Below are positions 1 to 6,176 of a stretch of DNA of 16,423 nt, piece by piece (the stretch's first letter is position 1; the number at the start of each line of letters is the position of its first letter). Source of the DNA: a bacterium (GTDB lineage Bacteria; Patescibacteriota; Gracilibacteria; JAUYGZ01); contig JAUYKR010000124.1 in the NCBI GenBank assembly GCA_030699855.1, positions 1 through 16,423 on the forward strand. The letters run 5' to 3'. The translations under genes and the position numbers were made by a program. Below the pieces are notes generated by a model. It ran no database searches. It saw nothing but the letters and a program-made list of their open reading frames with translations, and was not told where the DNA came from.

Positions 1-1540
1 CGACCTGATCCTCCACCTTGCGCATGGCATCGCCGATCAGTTCTTTGACTTCATCCGGAACCCCGTGCTGCTCCTTGATCAGTTCGGTGGCCATGGCCGG
101 CAAGTGGGATTCCAGTACTTCGTCGCACTTGGAATACTCGGCCAGCACGCGGGCCAGGCGCGGGAGAAGCTGATCATATTCTGCGATTTCCTTTTCATAT
201 TGGTCCTTTTTTTCAAGAGCGGTTTGATAAGCGGGCGCGGATGTTCTTCCAGCCCCCTCAAGTCTTGCCATTTCCGCCTCCGTTTCGGTGAGCCGCGTCT
301 GAGCGGCCTCCTTGTGTGATTCGAGAGTTTTGTAGCGGGAAACCAAGGCCGACCGTTCGGGGAGCAGGGTCTCCATGTGCTTTTTGATTTTTTTATCGGC
401 AGAAGTGAGGGATCTTTTAAGCCCGCCTACGCGAGTAGGTTCTTTTCCAAAGAGAGTTTCAATCCGATTCCAAATGGGAATCTTGTTACCCTCTCGCGAT
501 CGAACTGCTTTACCATGCTGTCGAGCCGCCCTGCCCGTTTCGGTGAAGAAGTTCAGGTGCTGCAGTTTCTTGCTCCTATAAACCTGAAGAGCCAAACGCA
601 CAGCCACATATGTACCTATACCAGCCAATGCAATATGAGGCATGGCAGCCCAGCCGATAAAACCCTTACCACCAAGAGCCCATAAATAGGAGAAAGCCTT
701 TCCACTGGCTATGCTAAGCTTGGCTGAACCGGCTAGCAGGCTCACGCCTTTCCCCAGCCCACCAACCACAAGCCCAAGGGTTTTTGGCAAAATCACCGGA
801 AGAGCAGGCCCCAAGGTTCCCAGACCTACTATCCACTTGGTAAGTTTTGTCCTGAAACTCTTGAATTTTTCCACCTTTTGAGCATGAATATCCAGGCGCT
901 CCTGAGCCGCGCTCTGCTGGACCTCGGTATCTTCTATTTGTTCCGTGATTTTTTGTCGTTCACTCAAAAGTTTCTCCAGCGCTTCCAGGTGATCAGAGGG
1001 AAGTCTCAAATCTTTCAACGCCAGGACGGAAGCTTCTAGGAAAAGGGAACGATGGCGACCAGTACTACGACGCTCTTCCTCTGTTGCGTCAGCTGTTTTG
1101 CGACCAAGGGTAGTCAATCTTCTCACCTTCTTACCCGCATTTTCTCGGGCATTTCTGTCTTTACGCGCTCCTATGACTCGCTCAAACGCGGCCACGGCAT
1201 GAGCCTTTACGTCCTCCAGGCCATCATCGTCCGATCCGATGGCGCTGATTTTTTCCAGCGCTTCGGCGGGCATGGCCTTGGCCTTTTCTTCGACCAGCTT
1301 TTCCATCAGCTCGGTTTCCCACGTACTTTTGAGGGCGGCCTTTTGGGGCTCGGTGAGTCCGGCCGGAATGTCGCGATTGTTCAGAGCTCCGGCAATTTGC
1401 TCCAGACTCAGCCGGCGGACGCCGCGAATCTGGTCGCCCAAATTCTTCATGCCCTCGCCCTGCTTCAGCTCGCTGGTGCTACCCTGGTTGACGTAATCGA
1501 CCCAGTTGGTGGCGTCATGTTTGGGACTAAAGTCGGTCAT
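1..1540 (-). CDS. Large membrane/coiled-coil protein of unknown function (partial, C-terminus beyond window)
   Basis: The minus strand is open without a stop from the ATG at 1540 to the window edge, giving 513 codons; the C-terminus is missing. I do not recognise the family. The protein starts MTDFSPKHDATNWVDYVNQG. It has an acidic N-terminal region, a charged coiled-coil stretch at about residues 183-232, two long glycine-rich hydrophobic stretches at about 236-272 and 283-322 that could be membrane hairpins, then a second Glu/Lys/Gln-rich coiled coil at about 395-470. The ATG lies 14 bp inside the upstream coiled-coil gene, so the two are probably translationally coupled and may form one complex. 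There is no good Shine-Dalgarno sequence; only an A-rich stretch precedes the start. Codon use in the middle (about 260-1150) is richer in AGA, ATA, CTT and GGT than at either end. The reading frame is certain, the function is not. Confidence 0.85.
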   Translation of the reverse strand, partial: MTDFSPKHDATNWVDYVNQGSTSELKQGEGMKNLGDQIRGVRRLSLEQIAGALNNRDIPAGLTEPQKAALKSTWETELMEKLVEEKAKAMPAEALEKISAIGSDDDGLEDVKAHAVAAFERVIGARKDRNARENAGKKVRRLTTLGRKTADATEEERRSTGRHRSLFLEASVLALKDLRLPSDHLEALEKLLSERQKITEQIEDTEVQQSAAQERLDIHAQKVEKFKSFRTKLTKWIVGLGTLGPALPVILPKTLGLVVGGLGKGVSLLAGSAKLSIASGKAFSYLWALGGKGFIGWAAMPHIALAGIGTYVAVRLALQVYRSKKLQHLNFFTETGRAARQHGKAVRSREGNKIPIWNRIETLFGKEPTRVGGLKRSLTSADKKIKKHMETLLPERSALVSRYKTLESHKEAAQTRLTETEAEMARLEGAGRTSAPAYQTALEKKDQYEKEIAEYDQLLPRLARVLAEYSKCDEVLESHLPAMATELIKEQHGVPDEVKELIGDAMRKVEDQV

Positions 1541-1991
1541 TCTTTTTTGATAATTTTTGTTTGATGGTTTTTATTTTTTCTTCCTTCAGGCTGACCTTGC
1601 GGCGCTCCGCTTCGGCAAAAGTTTTTTCTTCCACGTGCTCAATGCCGGCTTTGATCTGGCCCAGGGCCAAGGCGGCCTGCTCGGCTATTTTTTGATCGTG
1701 CGACTCGAGTTGCTGGTTCAGGTCCTTAAGCTCTCTTTCGGTATCCCGAACTTCCTTTTGCCAAAACTGTCGAGCCTTCTCAATCTTTCCCATCAGCTCG
1801 TCGTAAAGCTCCATGGTAAAAGCGCCCTTCATGATGGCATAGAGGTAGAAGAACTTGTCATCGAGGGGAATGTCGACTTCCTCGATCGCGTCGATGATCA
1901 TCTTCAGGTCTTCCTCAGCCAAAGAACCGTCTTCCCAGGCCGGAATGGGCTGAATGAATTGATTCGCCGTTTTCTTTTTGTTTTTTGGCAT
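1527..1991 (-). CDS. Small coiled-coil protein of unknown function
   Basis: This is a 154-residue protein starting MPKNKKKTANQ. I chose the ATG at 1991; an in-frame TTG at 2000 would add three residues. The first 60 residues look like a small helical domain (motif LDDKFFYLYAIMKGAF). Residues about 65-150 are a continuous Glu/Lys/Gln coiled coil, with no signal peptide or membrane segment. It ends in TAG, 14 bp inside the start of the large membrane/coiled-coil gene, so the two are probably co-translated partners. A near-consensus promoter sits just upstream and predicts a leader of only about 15 nt. No family recognised. It could be a cytosolic partner of the membrane protein, but that rests only on overlap and shared coiled-coil character. 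Confidence 0.75.
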   Translation of the reverse strand: MPKNKKKTANQFIQPIPAWEDGSLAEEDLKMIIDAIEEVDIPLDDKFFYLYAIMKGAFTMELYDELMGKIEKARQFWQKEVRDTERELKDLNQQLESHDQKIAEQAALALGQIKAGIEHVEEKTFAEAERRKVSLKEEKIKTIKQKLSKKNDRL

Positions 1992-2012
1992 AACCGACAA
2001 TGATATCGGTTC

Positions 2013-2041
2013 ATTATATCAAACTTCAGGGTTATTCTCAA
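2013..2041 (-). promoter_or_regulatory. Sigma70-type promoter for the coiled-coil gene pair
   Basis: On the minus strand TTGAGA (2036-2041) is followed by exactly 17 bp and then TATAAT (2013-2018), close to the vegetative consensus. The -35 box overlaps the TGA stop of the ftsQ-like gene at 2038-2040. Transcription should start near 2006, about 15 nt before the ATG at 1991. An 18-bp inverted repeat with ACCGA/TCGGT arms (1993-2010) covers the expected start site and could be an operator. Confidence 0.7.
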
Positions 2042-3264
2042 CGATAAAACACCTTCTCCCCCTCTATACTCAGGTCAATTCGCTGAATCTCGTCGAAATT
2101 GACCACCTCCTTGAGCTTCCGCAACTTGGTAAACTGCTGATCGAGATTACCGCGCAACCACAGCAATACCGTCACTTCGTGTCCTGCCTGCCGCTCCTGC
2201 TCATCCAAACGAGTCAAATTATTCTGTGGCGTACGGAGATGGGCGGGCAGGGCCGCGAAAGCCTCTACCTCAACTTCTTCGCCACCCAGGTCCTTCCCCC
2301 CGCCTATACCCGGGGTCTCGGCAGAACCAACTGTCGTCTGACTGGAAATGGCCAACTCCCCCGCCACCTGCACGTACTGGGCTCTACTGACTTTTCTCCC
2401 CAACACCTCTTCCAGCCTTTCGATTGAAGTGAGGATCACTTTGAGCTCCGCCGGATCGAGAATTTTTTCCCCCACCACCACCTGAAATCCTTCCTGCTGT
2501 TTGATTTCCTGACCCTCGATCGTCACCGCCCCCTTTTCGATGAAAGTATGGAGCCTAAAACCAAAGTCCCCCTCCTCGGGAACGATAATCTCCTCCAAAG
2601 CCGACTGCTCTGGTTTTGCCTGAGACAGGCCCTCCAGACGGCTTTTGAGAACCTGCTCGGTCAACGTGGGTGGCGCTTGCTCGACAACTGAAGCCTCCTC
2701 AAGTGGAAGTTCCTTTTCCACCACTCCCAGACCCTCGTTGTAGATCGGGTTTAAGATCAGATCGAAAATGGGCAGGCCAAGCTTACGGCTGTCATAGTCG
2801 ATGACCACGCCGTTTTCGTTGATGTAGTATTTCATGCCTCGGCTTTTGATCACCGCCACCAGCTCGTAGCCGATGGCGTTACACGCCACCGCCCGGTTGA
2901 GAAAGTCGCGACGACACAGCAGCGAAGCCACATCGATGTTCTGTTCGTACACATCTGCCTCTAACTGGCTCAGGTTGACCGAGGTCAGCGATTTTCCCAG
3001 CAACTCAGTCTCTATTCTTCGCTGCAGCTTGCCCACATTCACATCCTTGTAATCCGAACCGACCTGTACCGATTGGATCAGGAGCAGTGGGGTAAAAAAG
3101 GCCGCGTAGATAACGCCGGAAAAACTGATGAGGATCAGCAGCACCAGCCACCACTTGCTGCGAAGAAACTGGCGCAAGCGAAGACGGGGTTCGCGACGAT
3201 GCTCCAGGGCCCACTTTTGTCGGCGGAGGATTTTTGGATCTTTTTTTCGGCTAAATGGAAACAT
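2038..3264 (-). CDS. ftsQ: FtsQ/DivIB-like cell division protein with POTRA-type domain
   Basis: This is a 408-residue bitopic membrane protein. FtsQ/DivIB links FtsL and FtsB to the divisome. Residues 1-37 are cytoplasmic and very basic (KILRRQKW..RLRLRQFLR). A single membrane helix lies at about 38-58. A POTRA-like module follows (LLLIQSVQVGSDYKDVNVGK...LLGKSLTSVNLSQLEADV). Then come the FtsQ-type beta region (YYINENGVVIDYDS) and a C-terminal strand (RIDLSIEGEKVFYR) like the family's closing motif. About 190-350 contains a long acidic, low-complexity insertion that makes it longer than the typical 250-300 residues. No mur, ddl, ftsA or ftsZ genes are adjacent, so it lies outside a dcw cluster. 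A 119-bp hairpin element lies 16 nt upstream of the ATG. The gene symbol is by architecture, and a related POTRA membrane protein is the alternative. Confidence 0.7.
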   Translation of the reverse strand: MFPFSRKKDPKILRRQKWALEHRREPRLRLRQFLRSKWWLVLLILISFSGVIYAAFFTPLLLIQSVQVGSDYKDVNVGKLQRRIETELLGKSLTSVNLSQLEADVYEQNIDVASLLCRRDFLNRAVACNAIGYELVAVIKSRGMKYYINENGVVIDYDSRKLGLPIFDLILNPIYNEGLGVVEKELPLEEASVVEQAPPTLTEQVLKSRLEGLSQAKPEQSALEEIIVPEEGDFGFRLHTFIEKGAVTIEGQEIKQQEGFQVVVGEKILDPAELKVILTSIERLEEVLGRKVSRAQYVQVAGELAISSQTTVGSAETPGIGGGKDLGGEEVEVEAFAALPAHLRTPQNNLTRLDEQERQAGHEVTVLLWLRGNLDQQFTKLRKLKEVVNFDEIQRIDLSIEGEKVFYR

Positions 3265-3280
3265 GTTAATCGAGAAAACT

Positions 3281-3399
3281 TATTCTGCAGGAACGATTTC
3301 CATTTTCTTGCTGCGGAATTTTCCGTTACTTTTCCAGCTTAGTTCCCCTCTTGCTTTTATGTCCTCGCTGCGAAAATGAAAAATCATTCCTGCTGAATA
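3281..3399 (-). repeat. Structured hairpin element, copy 1 (119 bp)
   Basis: The outer arms 3281-3307 and 3372-3399 are complementary over about 27 bp with one mismatch and one bulge. Two further positions are G-T pairs only if the minus strand is the RNA. The 64-bp core contains two blocks shared with the element at 7405-7521: 3308-3333 (21 of 26 identical, including GCGGAA..TTCCGT) and about 3350-3371 (19 of 22 identical, including ATGTCCTCGCT). Outer-arm sequence is not shared between copies. On the minus strand the element lies directly before the ftsQ-like start codon. Confidence 0.8.
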
Positions 3400-3421
3400 C
3401 CGGGATTTAGCATAGCCTAAC

Positions 3422-4390
3422 TCAACCCTGGAGTCGTTCAAAAAGCTGTTGAAGCTTGTCCAGATCGATGTCCGAGATGTGAAGAACTTGACTCTCCTTT
3501 TCCCGATCCTCCATAAAGTGTTTAACCTTGTCCTGATAGGCGATGGCAATGGTCGGGGTTTGAAAGTGCTCGGCCAGGATCAGCGAGTGCAGGCGCATGC
3601 CGATCAGGAGTTGAGCGGAGCTGAGTTCGGCTAGAACTTCTGAGAGTTCAAACTTGACGGGAATCTCCAGACCCAGCCGGGCGAAGACCTGGCGATCATC
3701 GTCTTGGAAGGTCTGGAAGGCCAAGCCAACCAGCTGGTAGTTCTGGTCTTGGAGCTGCTGACAGAAGCTCCTGAGCGCGTCCAGGTGAGAACGCTTGAGT
3801 CCCCAGCGGCAGAGGGCCAGACAGATCTTCTTCTCCGGAGCGGAGGAAGCCAGAGTCGGCCTCAGGGCCAGATCGGGAACAACTTCAGAGGGCAGATTCA
3901 TAGACTTGAGCAGGGCCTGAGAGGCCCGGTCACGGACGGTGATTCGCTCCGCTCCGGCTAAATAAGGCTTGAACAACCAGCGGCTCCACCAGTGCCGGAG
4001 CTCCAGCGAGTTGGCGATGAACTGATAGGGCTTACCGCTCTTACGAATCGCCATCAACTGCCGCCACCACAGCAGTACGGCTTTGAAGTGGCGATCCACC
4101 ACAATCCCTCCCCCGCCGATCAGGACTCGGTCGGCATTCTGAAGAGCTCGATAGGCGTCGCCAAGTTCGGCTCGATAAGAAGCTGAAGTGAACCACTTCC
4201 AGGCGCTGCGAATACCGGCCGGAAAGAAAGGGTGAGCTTCGACGCCAAACTGCCGGCGGGCTTGTTCGGGAAACCCGCAGAAAACTACTGCGGTAAACCC
4301 TTGTTCCTCAAGTTGCGCGAGCAGGCCGGAGAGGATCAGATCGTCTCCCAAATTTTTTACGCCGTAATTTCCGAAGATGGCAACATTCAT
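3422..4390 (-). CDS. csaB: Polysaccharide pyruvyl transferase family protein (CsaB-like)
   Basis: This is a 322-residue protein of the PF04230 family, which transfers pyruvate from phosphoenolpyruvate to sugars of cell-surface polymers. CsaB itself pyruvylates the secondary cell-wall polymer that anchors S-layer proteins. Visible motifs: the N-terminal Rossmann-like strand and loop FGNYGVKNLGDDLIL, the GGGGI loop near residue 95, TVRDRAS, VPDLAL, and the C-terminal signature GMRLHSLILAE followed by PTIAIAYQDKVKHFMED. The length is normal for the family. Its ATG overlaps the TGA of the retropepsin-like gene in an ATGA (4387-4390), so translation is coupled. The true acceptor glycan cannot be told from sequence. 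Family call strong, csaB symbol tentative. Confidence 0.85.
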   Translation of the reverse strand: MNVAIFGNYGVKNLGDDLILSGLLAQLEEQGFTAVVFCGFPEQARRQFGVEAHPFFPAGIRSAWKWFTSASYRAELGDAYRALQNADRVLIGGGGIVVDRHFKAVLLWWRQLMAIRKSGKPYQFIANSLELRHWWSRWLFKPYLAGAERITVRDRASQALLKSMNLPSEVVPDLALRPTLASSAPEKKICLALCRWGLKRSHLDALRSFCQQLQDQNYQLVGLAFQTFQDDDRQVFARLGLEIPVKFELSEVLAELSSAQLLIGMRLHSLILAEHFQTPTIAIAYQDKVKHFMEDREKESQVLHISDIDLDKLQQLFERLQG

Positions 4391-4782
4391 GGTGTCATCA
4401 GGGTAACGCGATGAAGCCGCTCTTGGAAGAGAATGTCGAAGGCATCGAAGAAGCCTCTTCGGCCGAGGAGACAGCCAACTTCTTGCTTAGAAATAAATAC
4501 AGGGATTTTTATCCTCCTCTCATCAATTTTAATTTCTAGGTCAATTTTCTTTGTGTAGGCACAGGAGTAATTTGCTGTCTCAACTGTTTCTTCTCTCACG
4601 TTGAGCTCATCGTAATTGATGCCGATCAAGCTAGCTTTTGCCTGTGAAATCATCGAAATATCAGCGCCACTATCAAGAAGGAATTCCATGAATCTTGATT
4701 CCCCTGTGGGTGATACTACCCTTGCTGTTATTTCCGGTCTTCCTTTAACGTACGAAAATACTCGGCGCGATAATCTCTCCAT
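4387..4782 (-). CDS. Retropepsin-like (clan AA) aspartic protease
   Basis: This is a 131-residue protein if started at MERLSRRVFSYVKGRP (4782). An in-frame ATG at 4815 would add 11 residues but overlap the upstream gene by 71 bp rather than 38. The catalytic motif FLLDSGADISMI is the Asp-Ser/Thr-Gly-Ala loop of retroviral-type pepsins. A C-terminal CLLGRRGFFDAFDILF matches the hydrophobic-hydrophobic-Gly flap-closing strand of the fold. As a single half-pepsin it would need to dimerise to be active. No signal peptide is evident. It is sandwiched by overlaps between a DUF5678-like gene and the pyruvyltransferase. The substrate is unknown, and a non-proteolytic aspartyl-protease-fold protein is possible. 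Confidence 0.75.
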   Translation of the reverse strand: MERLSRRVFSYVKGRPEITARVVSPTGESRFMEFLLDSGADISMISQAKASLIGINYDELNVREETVETANYSCAYTKKIDLEIKIDERRIKIPVFISKQEVGCLLGRRGFFDAFDILFQERLHRVTLMTP

Positions 4783-4963
4783 AAATATGCGAAATAAGCA
4801 TCTCATCTTCTTCATCGATCGTTGGATATTTTTTTTTGGCTTTCTCTAAAGCCTTCATGGCATCTAAATCCATTCCGAGAATTTTTCCATGAAGAGAAAT
4901 CACCGTATGTCCGGAATACTTCCTCTGCATCTCTCTGGTGATGTGCGGACTCTTAATGTTCAT
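4745..4963 (-). CDS. Small DUF5678-like protein
   Basis: This is a 72-residue protein starting MNIKSPHITREMQRKYSGHT. I chose the ATG at 4963 because AGGA lies 8 nt upstream, one of the few Shine-Dalgarno sequences in the window; an in-frame ATG at 4978 is the alternative. The pattern KYSGHTVISLHGKILGMDLDAMKALEKAKKKYP resembles DUF5678 (a short strand-strand-helix domain with a 'Gk.V...dGkI...g.dl' pattern). It overlaps the retropepsin-like gene, giving a compact two-gene module followed by the pyruvyltransferase. Function unknown; the pairing with an aspartic protease suggests a substrate, adaptor or inhibitor role, which is inference only. Confidence 0.6.
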   Translation of the reverse strand: MNIKSPHITREMQRKYSGHTVISLHGKILGMDLDAMKALEKAKKKYPTIDEEDEMLISHIYGEIIAPSIFVR

Positions 4964-4983
4964 CGTAGGATTCCTCATTTGTC

Positions 4984-5013
4984 TCTATACTATCACTCTT
5001 TGCCACGAAGCAA
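4984..5013 (-). promoter_or_regulatory. Possible promoter for the DUF5678/retropepsin/pyruvyltransferase unit
   Basis: On the minus strand TTGCTT (5008-5013) precedes TATAGA (4984-4989) with an 18-bp spacer. An overlapping extended -10 reading TGATAGTAT is also present. Both are weak matches. The site lies in the 50-bp gap after rplS, next to a run of nine T (5012-5020, minus strand) that may slow or end rplS transcription. I see no convincing stem before the T run. Confidence 0.3.
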
Positions 5014-5027
5014 AAAAAAATCTTCAT

Positions 5028-5444
5028 CTACTCCGCCTTCACTTCTGTTCCCTCTTCCTCCACCTTTTTTACATCCGCTTCAAAAACCTGATCCTCCAAT
5101 ACCTTGCCCCTCATTCGCGCCGATTTTCCACTGCGATCGCGCATGTAATAGAGCTTGCTTCGACGCACCCGCGACTGCTTGGTAATCTGAATTTTACCGA
5201 CATTCGGAGAATGTATGGCGAAAAGCCGTTCAACCCCCACCCCGTCCACCACCTTACGAACCGTCACGGTTCCGTCAATTCCCCTCCCGTTGCTGAGCTT
5301 AATGACCAGACCTTCAAACACCTGCAGGCGCTCCTTTCCGCCCTCCTTTATTTTCTGATGAAGGCGGACGGTTTGTCCGACCTTAAAATCCGGCAAATTC
5401 TGGCGCATGCTTGCCTGGGCGATTTTGGCGATGGATTGATGCAT
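5028..5444 (-). CDS. rplS: 50S ribosomal protein L19
   Basis: This is a 138-residue protein with clear L19 signatures: a PDFKVGQTVRLHQKIKEG start of the beta-barrel, ERLQVFEGLVI, the VRKVVDGVGVERLFAIHSPNVGKI block, and RVRRSKLYYMRDRSGKSARM near the end. L19 sits at the 30S-50S interface. A short acidic/basic C-terminal tail (EADVKKVEEEGTEVKAE) extends past the core, giving slightly more than the usual 115 or so residues. It starts 5 bp after the stop of the wHTH/NTase gene with no Shine-Dalgarno sequence, so it is probably translated by coupling. The common trmD partner is absent. Ends in TAG. Confidence 0.95.
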   Translation of the reverse strand: MHQSIAKIAQASMRQNLPDFKVGQTVRLHQKIKEGGKERLQVFEGLVIKLSNGRGIDGTVTVRKVVDGVGVERLFAIHSPNVGKIQITKQSRVRRSKLYYMRDRSGKSARMRGKVLEDQVFEADVKKVEEEGTEVKAE

Positions 5445-5449
5445 GTCTA

Positions 5450-6031
5450 TTACTGAAGGTGCTTTTGAACCTGAGTCTTCATTTTATTGAGCCCCACGAT
5501 GTTATCAGGGTCCTTCAGCATGTCAACGATAAATTTGTCGTTGAGTTTGAGGCGATAGAGGAAGTCGTCCTTGCTCAGGATGCCGTACTTGAGACCGGTC
5601 ATCTCTTTCAGTTCTTCGCGGATGAAGTCAGCCAAAGCGCTTTTTTCCACCGTACCGATCACCAGCAGGTCCAGAGAGCTCTTCTTATTTTTATCGATGA
5701 AAGAGCCCGAGAAGATAATCAGGGAGATATCTCCCAGTCCCTGCATTTTTTTGACGAGTTCCTTTTTGGGATCGGTACACTTGTTGACGATGGAGCGAAG
5801 TTCTTCGAGGATGGGAAAATCTTCATTGACGGCATAGTACTTTTTGCGGTTTTTGGAGCGCGATTTAAGCAGGCCGGCTTTTTTTAGATTATTCAGCTCG
5901 CGTCGAACAGAGTTAATCTGTTCGCTTAAAAGTCGGGTCAGTTCACGGATAAAAAATTCCTCGCCGGGAGAGGAGAGAAAGGTGACCAAAAGTTTTACTC
6001 GTGTGTTTGAGCTGAAAAGAGCCTTGAGCAT
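5450..6031 (-). CDS. Winged-helix regulator fused to a degenerate nucleotidyltransferase-like domain
   Basis: This is a 193-residue protein. Residues 1-75 form a winged helix: the segment FFIRELTRLLSEQINSVRRE is a helix-turn-helix, followed by the wing LLKSRSKNRKKYYAVN. The second half has a nucleotidyltransferase-like core, IIFSGSFIDKNKKSSLDLLVIG. There the GS-x10-D spacing of the MNT/pol-beta motif is kept (G109, S110, D121), but the second metal-binding acid is Leu123, so catalysis is doubtful. It lies 5 bp upstream of rplS, so it may control ribosomal-protein transcription or its own. A near-palindrome upstream (6056-6079) fits an autoregulatory operator. No Shine-Dalgarno sequence is visible. 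Fold call good; target genes unknown. Confidence 0.75.
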   Translation of the reverse strand: MLKALFSSNTRVKLLVTFLSSPGEEFFIRELTRLLSEQINSVRRELNNLKKAGLLKSRSKNRKKYYAVNEDFPILEELRSIVNKCTDPKKELVKKMQGLGDISLIIFSGSFIDKNKKSSLDLLVIGTVEKSALADFIREELKEMTGLKYGILSKDDFLYRLKLNDKFIVDMLKDPDNIVGLNKMKTQVQKHLQ

Positions 6032-6055
6032 AAAATTTGAACTGCATTAAATCCG

Positions 6056-6079
6056 TGCACATAATTTATACATTATGCA
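6056..6079. promoter_or_regulatory. AT-rich near-palindrome upstream of the wHTH gene (candidate operator)
   Basis: The arms TGCA(c)ATAAT and ATTATGCA face each other around TTATAC, with a one-base bulge, 25 bp before the wHTH start. On the minus strand it contains -10-like hexamers (CATAAT, TATAAA), so a bound protein would block the promoter. Whether the adjacent winged-helix protein binds here is inference. Confidence 0.4.
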
Positions 6080-6102
6080 AAAATTAAGCAAGTCATTTTT
6101 AT

Positions 6103-6126
6103 AAAATGGCAAAAGTAAGCCATTTT
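6103..6126 (-). terminator. Probable terminator of holA
   Basis: A perfect 8-bp stem, AAAATGGC / GCCATTTT, surrounds an 8-nt loop about 50 bp after the holA stop. On the minus strand it is followed by TTTTAT as part of the arm and then AT-rich sequence. An overlapping alternative hairpin, CATTTT-TAT-AAAATG (6094-6108), could compete with it. The T tract is short, so efficiency is uncertain. Confidence 0.5.
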
Positions 6127-6176
6127 TTGGCAAATGCAATGTGGCTAGTGGCTTTTTGAGTAGCCGATAATTAAGA

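Noticed and set aside
1557..2003. Plus-strand open frame opposite the small coiled-coil gene.
   Set aside because: Its amino-acid content is that of an antisense translation, whereas the minus strand has a promoter, charged coiled-coil periodicity and an overlapping partner gene.
3280..3549. Minus-strand frame of 89 codons running through the hairpin element.
   Set aside because: It begins inside the pyruvyltransferase gene in another frame, and its C-terminal half is just the translated hairpin; the second element copy does not keep the frame open.
3422..4390. UGA read as an amino acid (as in Gracilibacteria/SR1).
   Set aside because: Several genes end at TGA exactly where the family ends or where the next gene starts (ATGA overlaps), with no in-frame TGA inside conserved domains.
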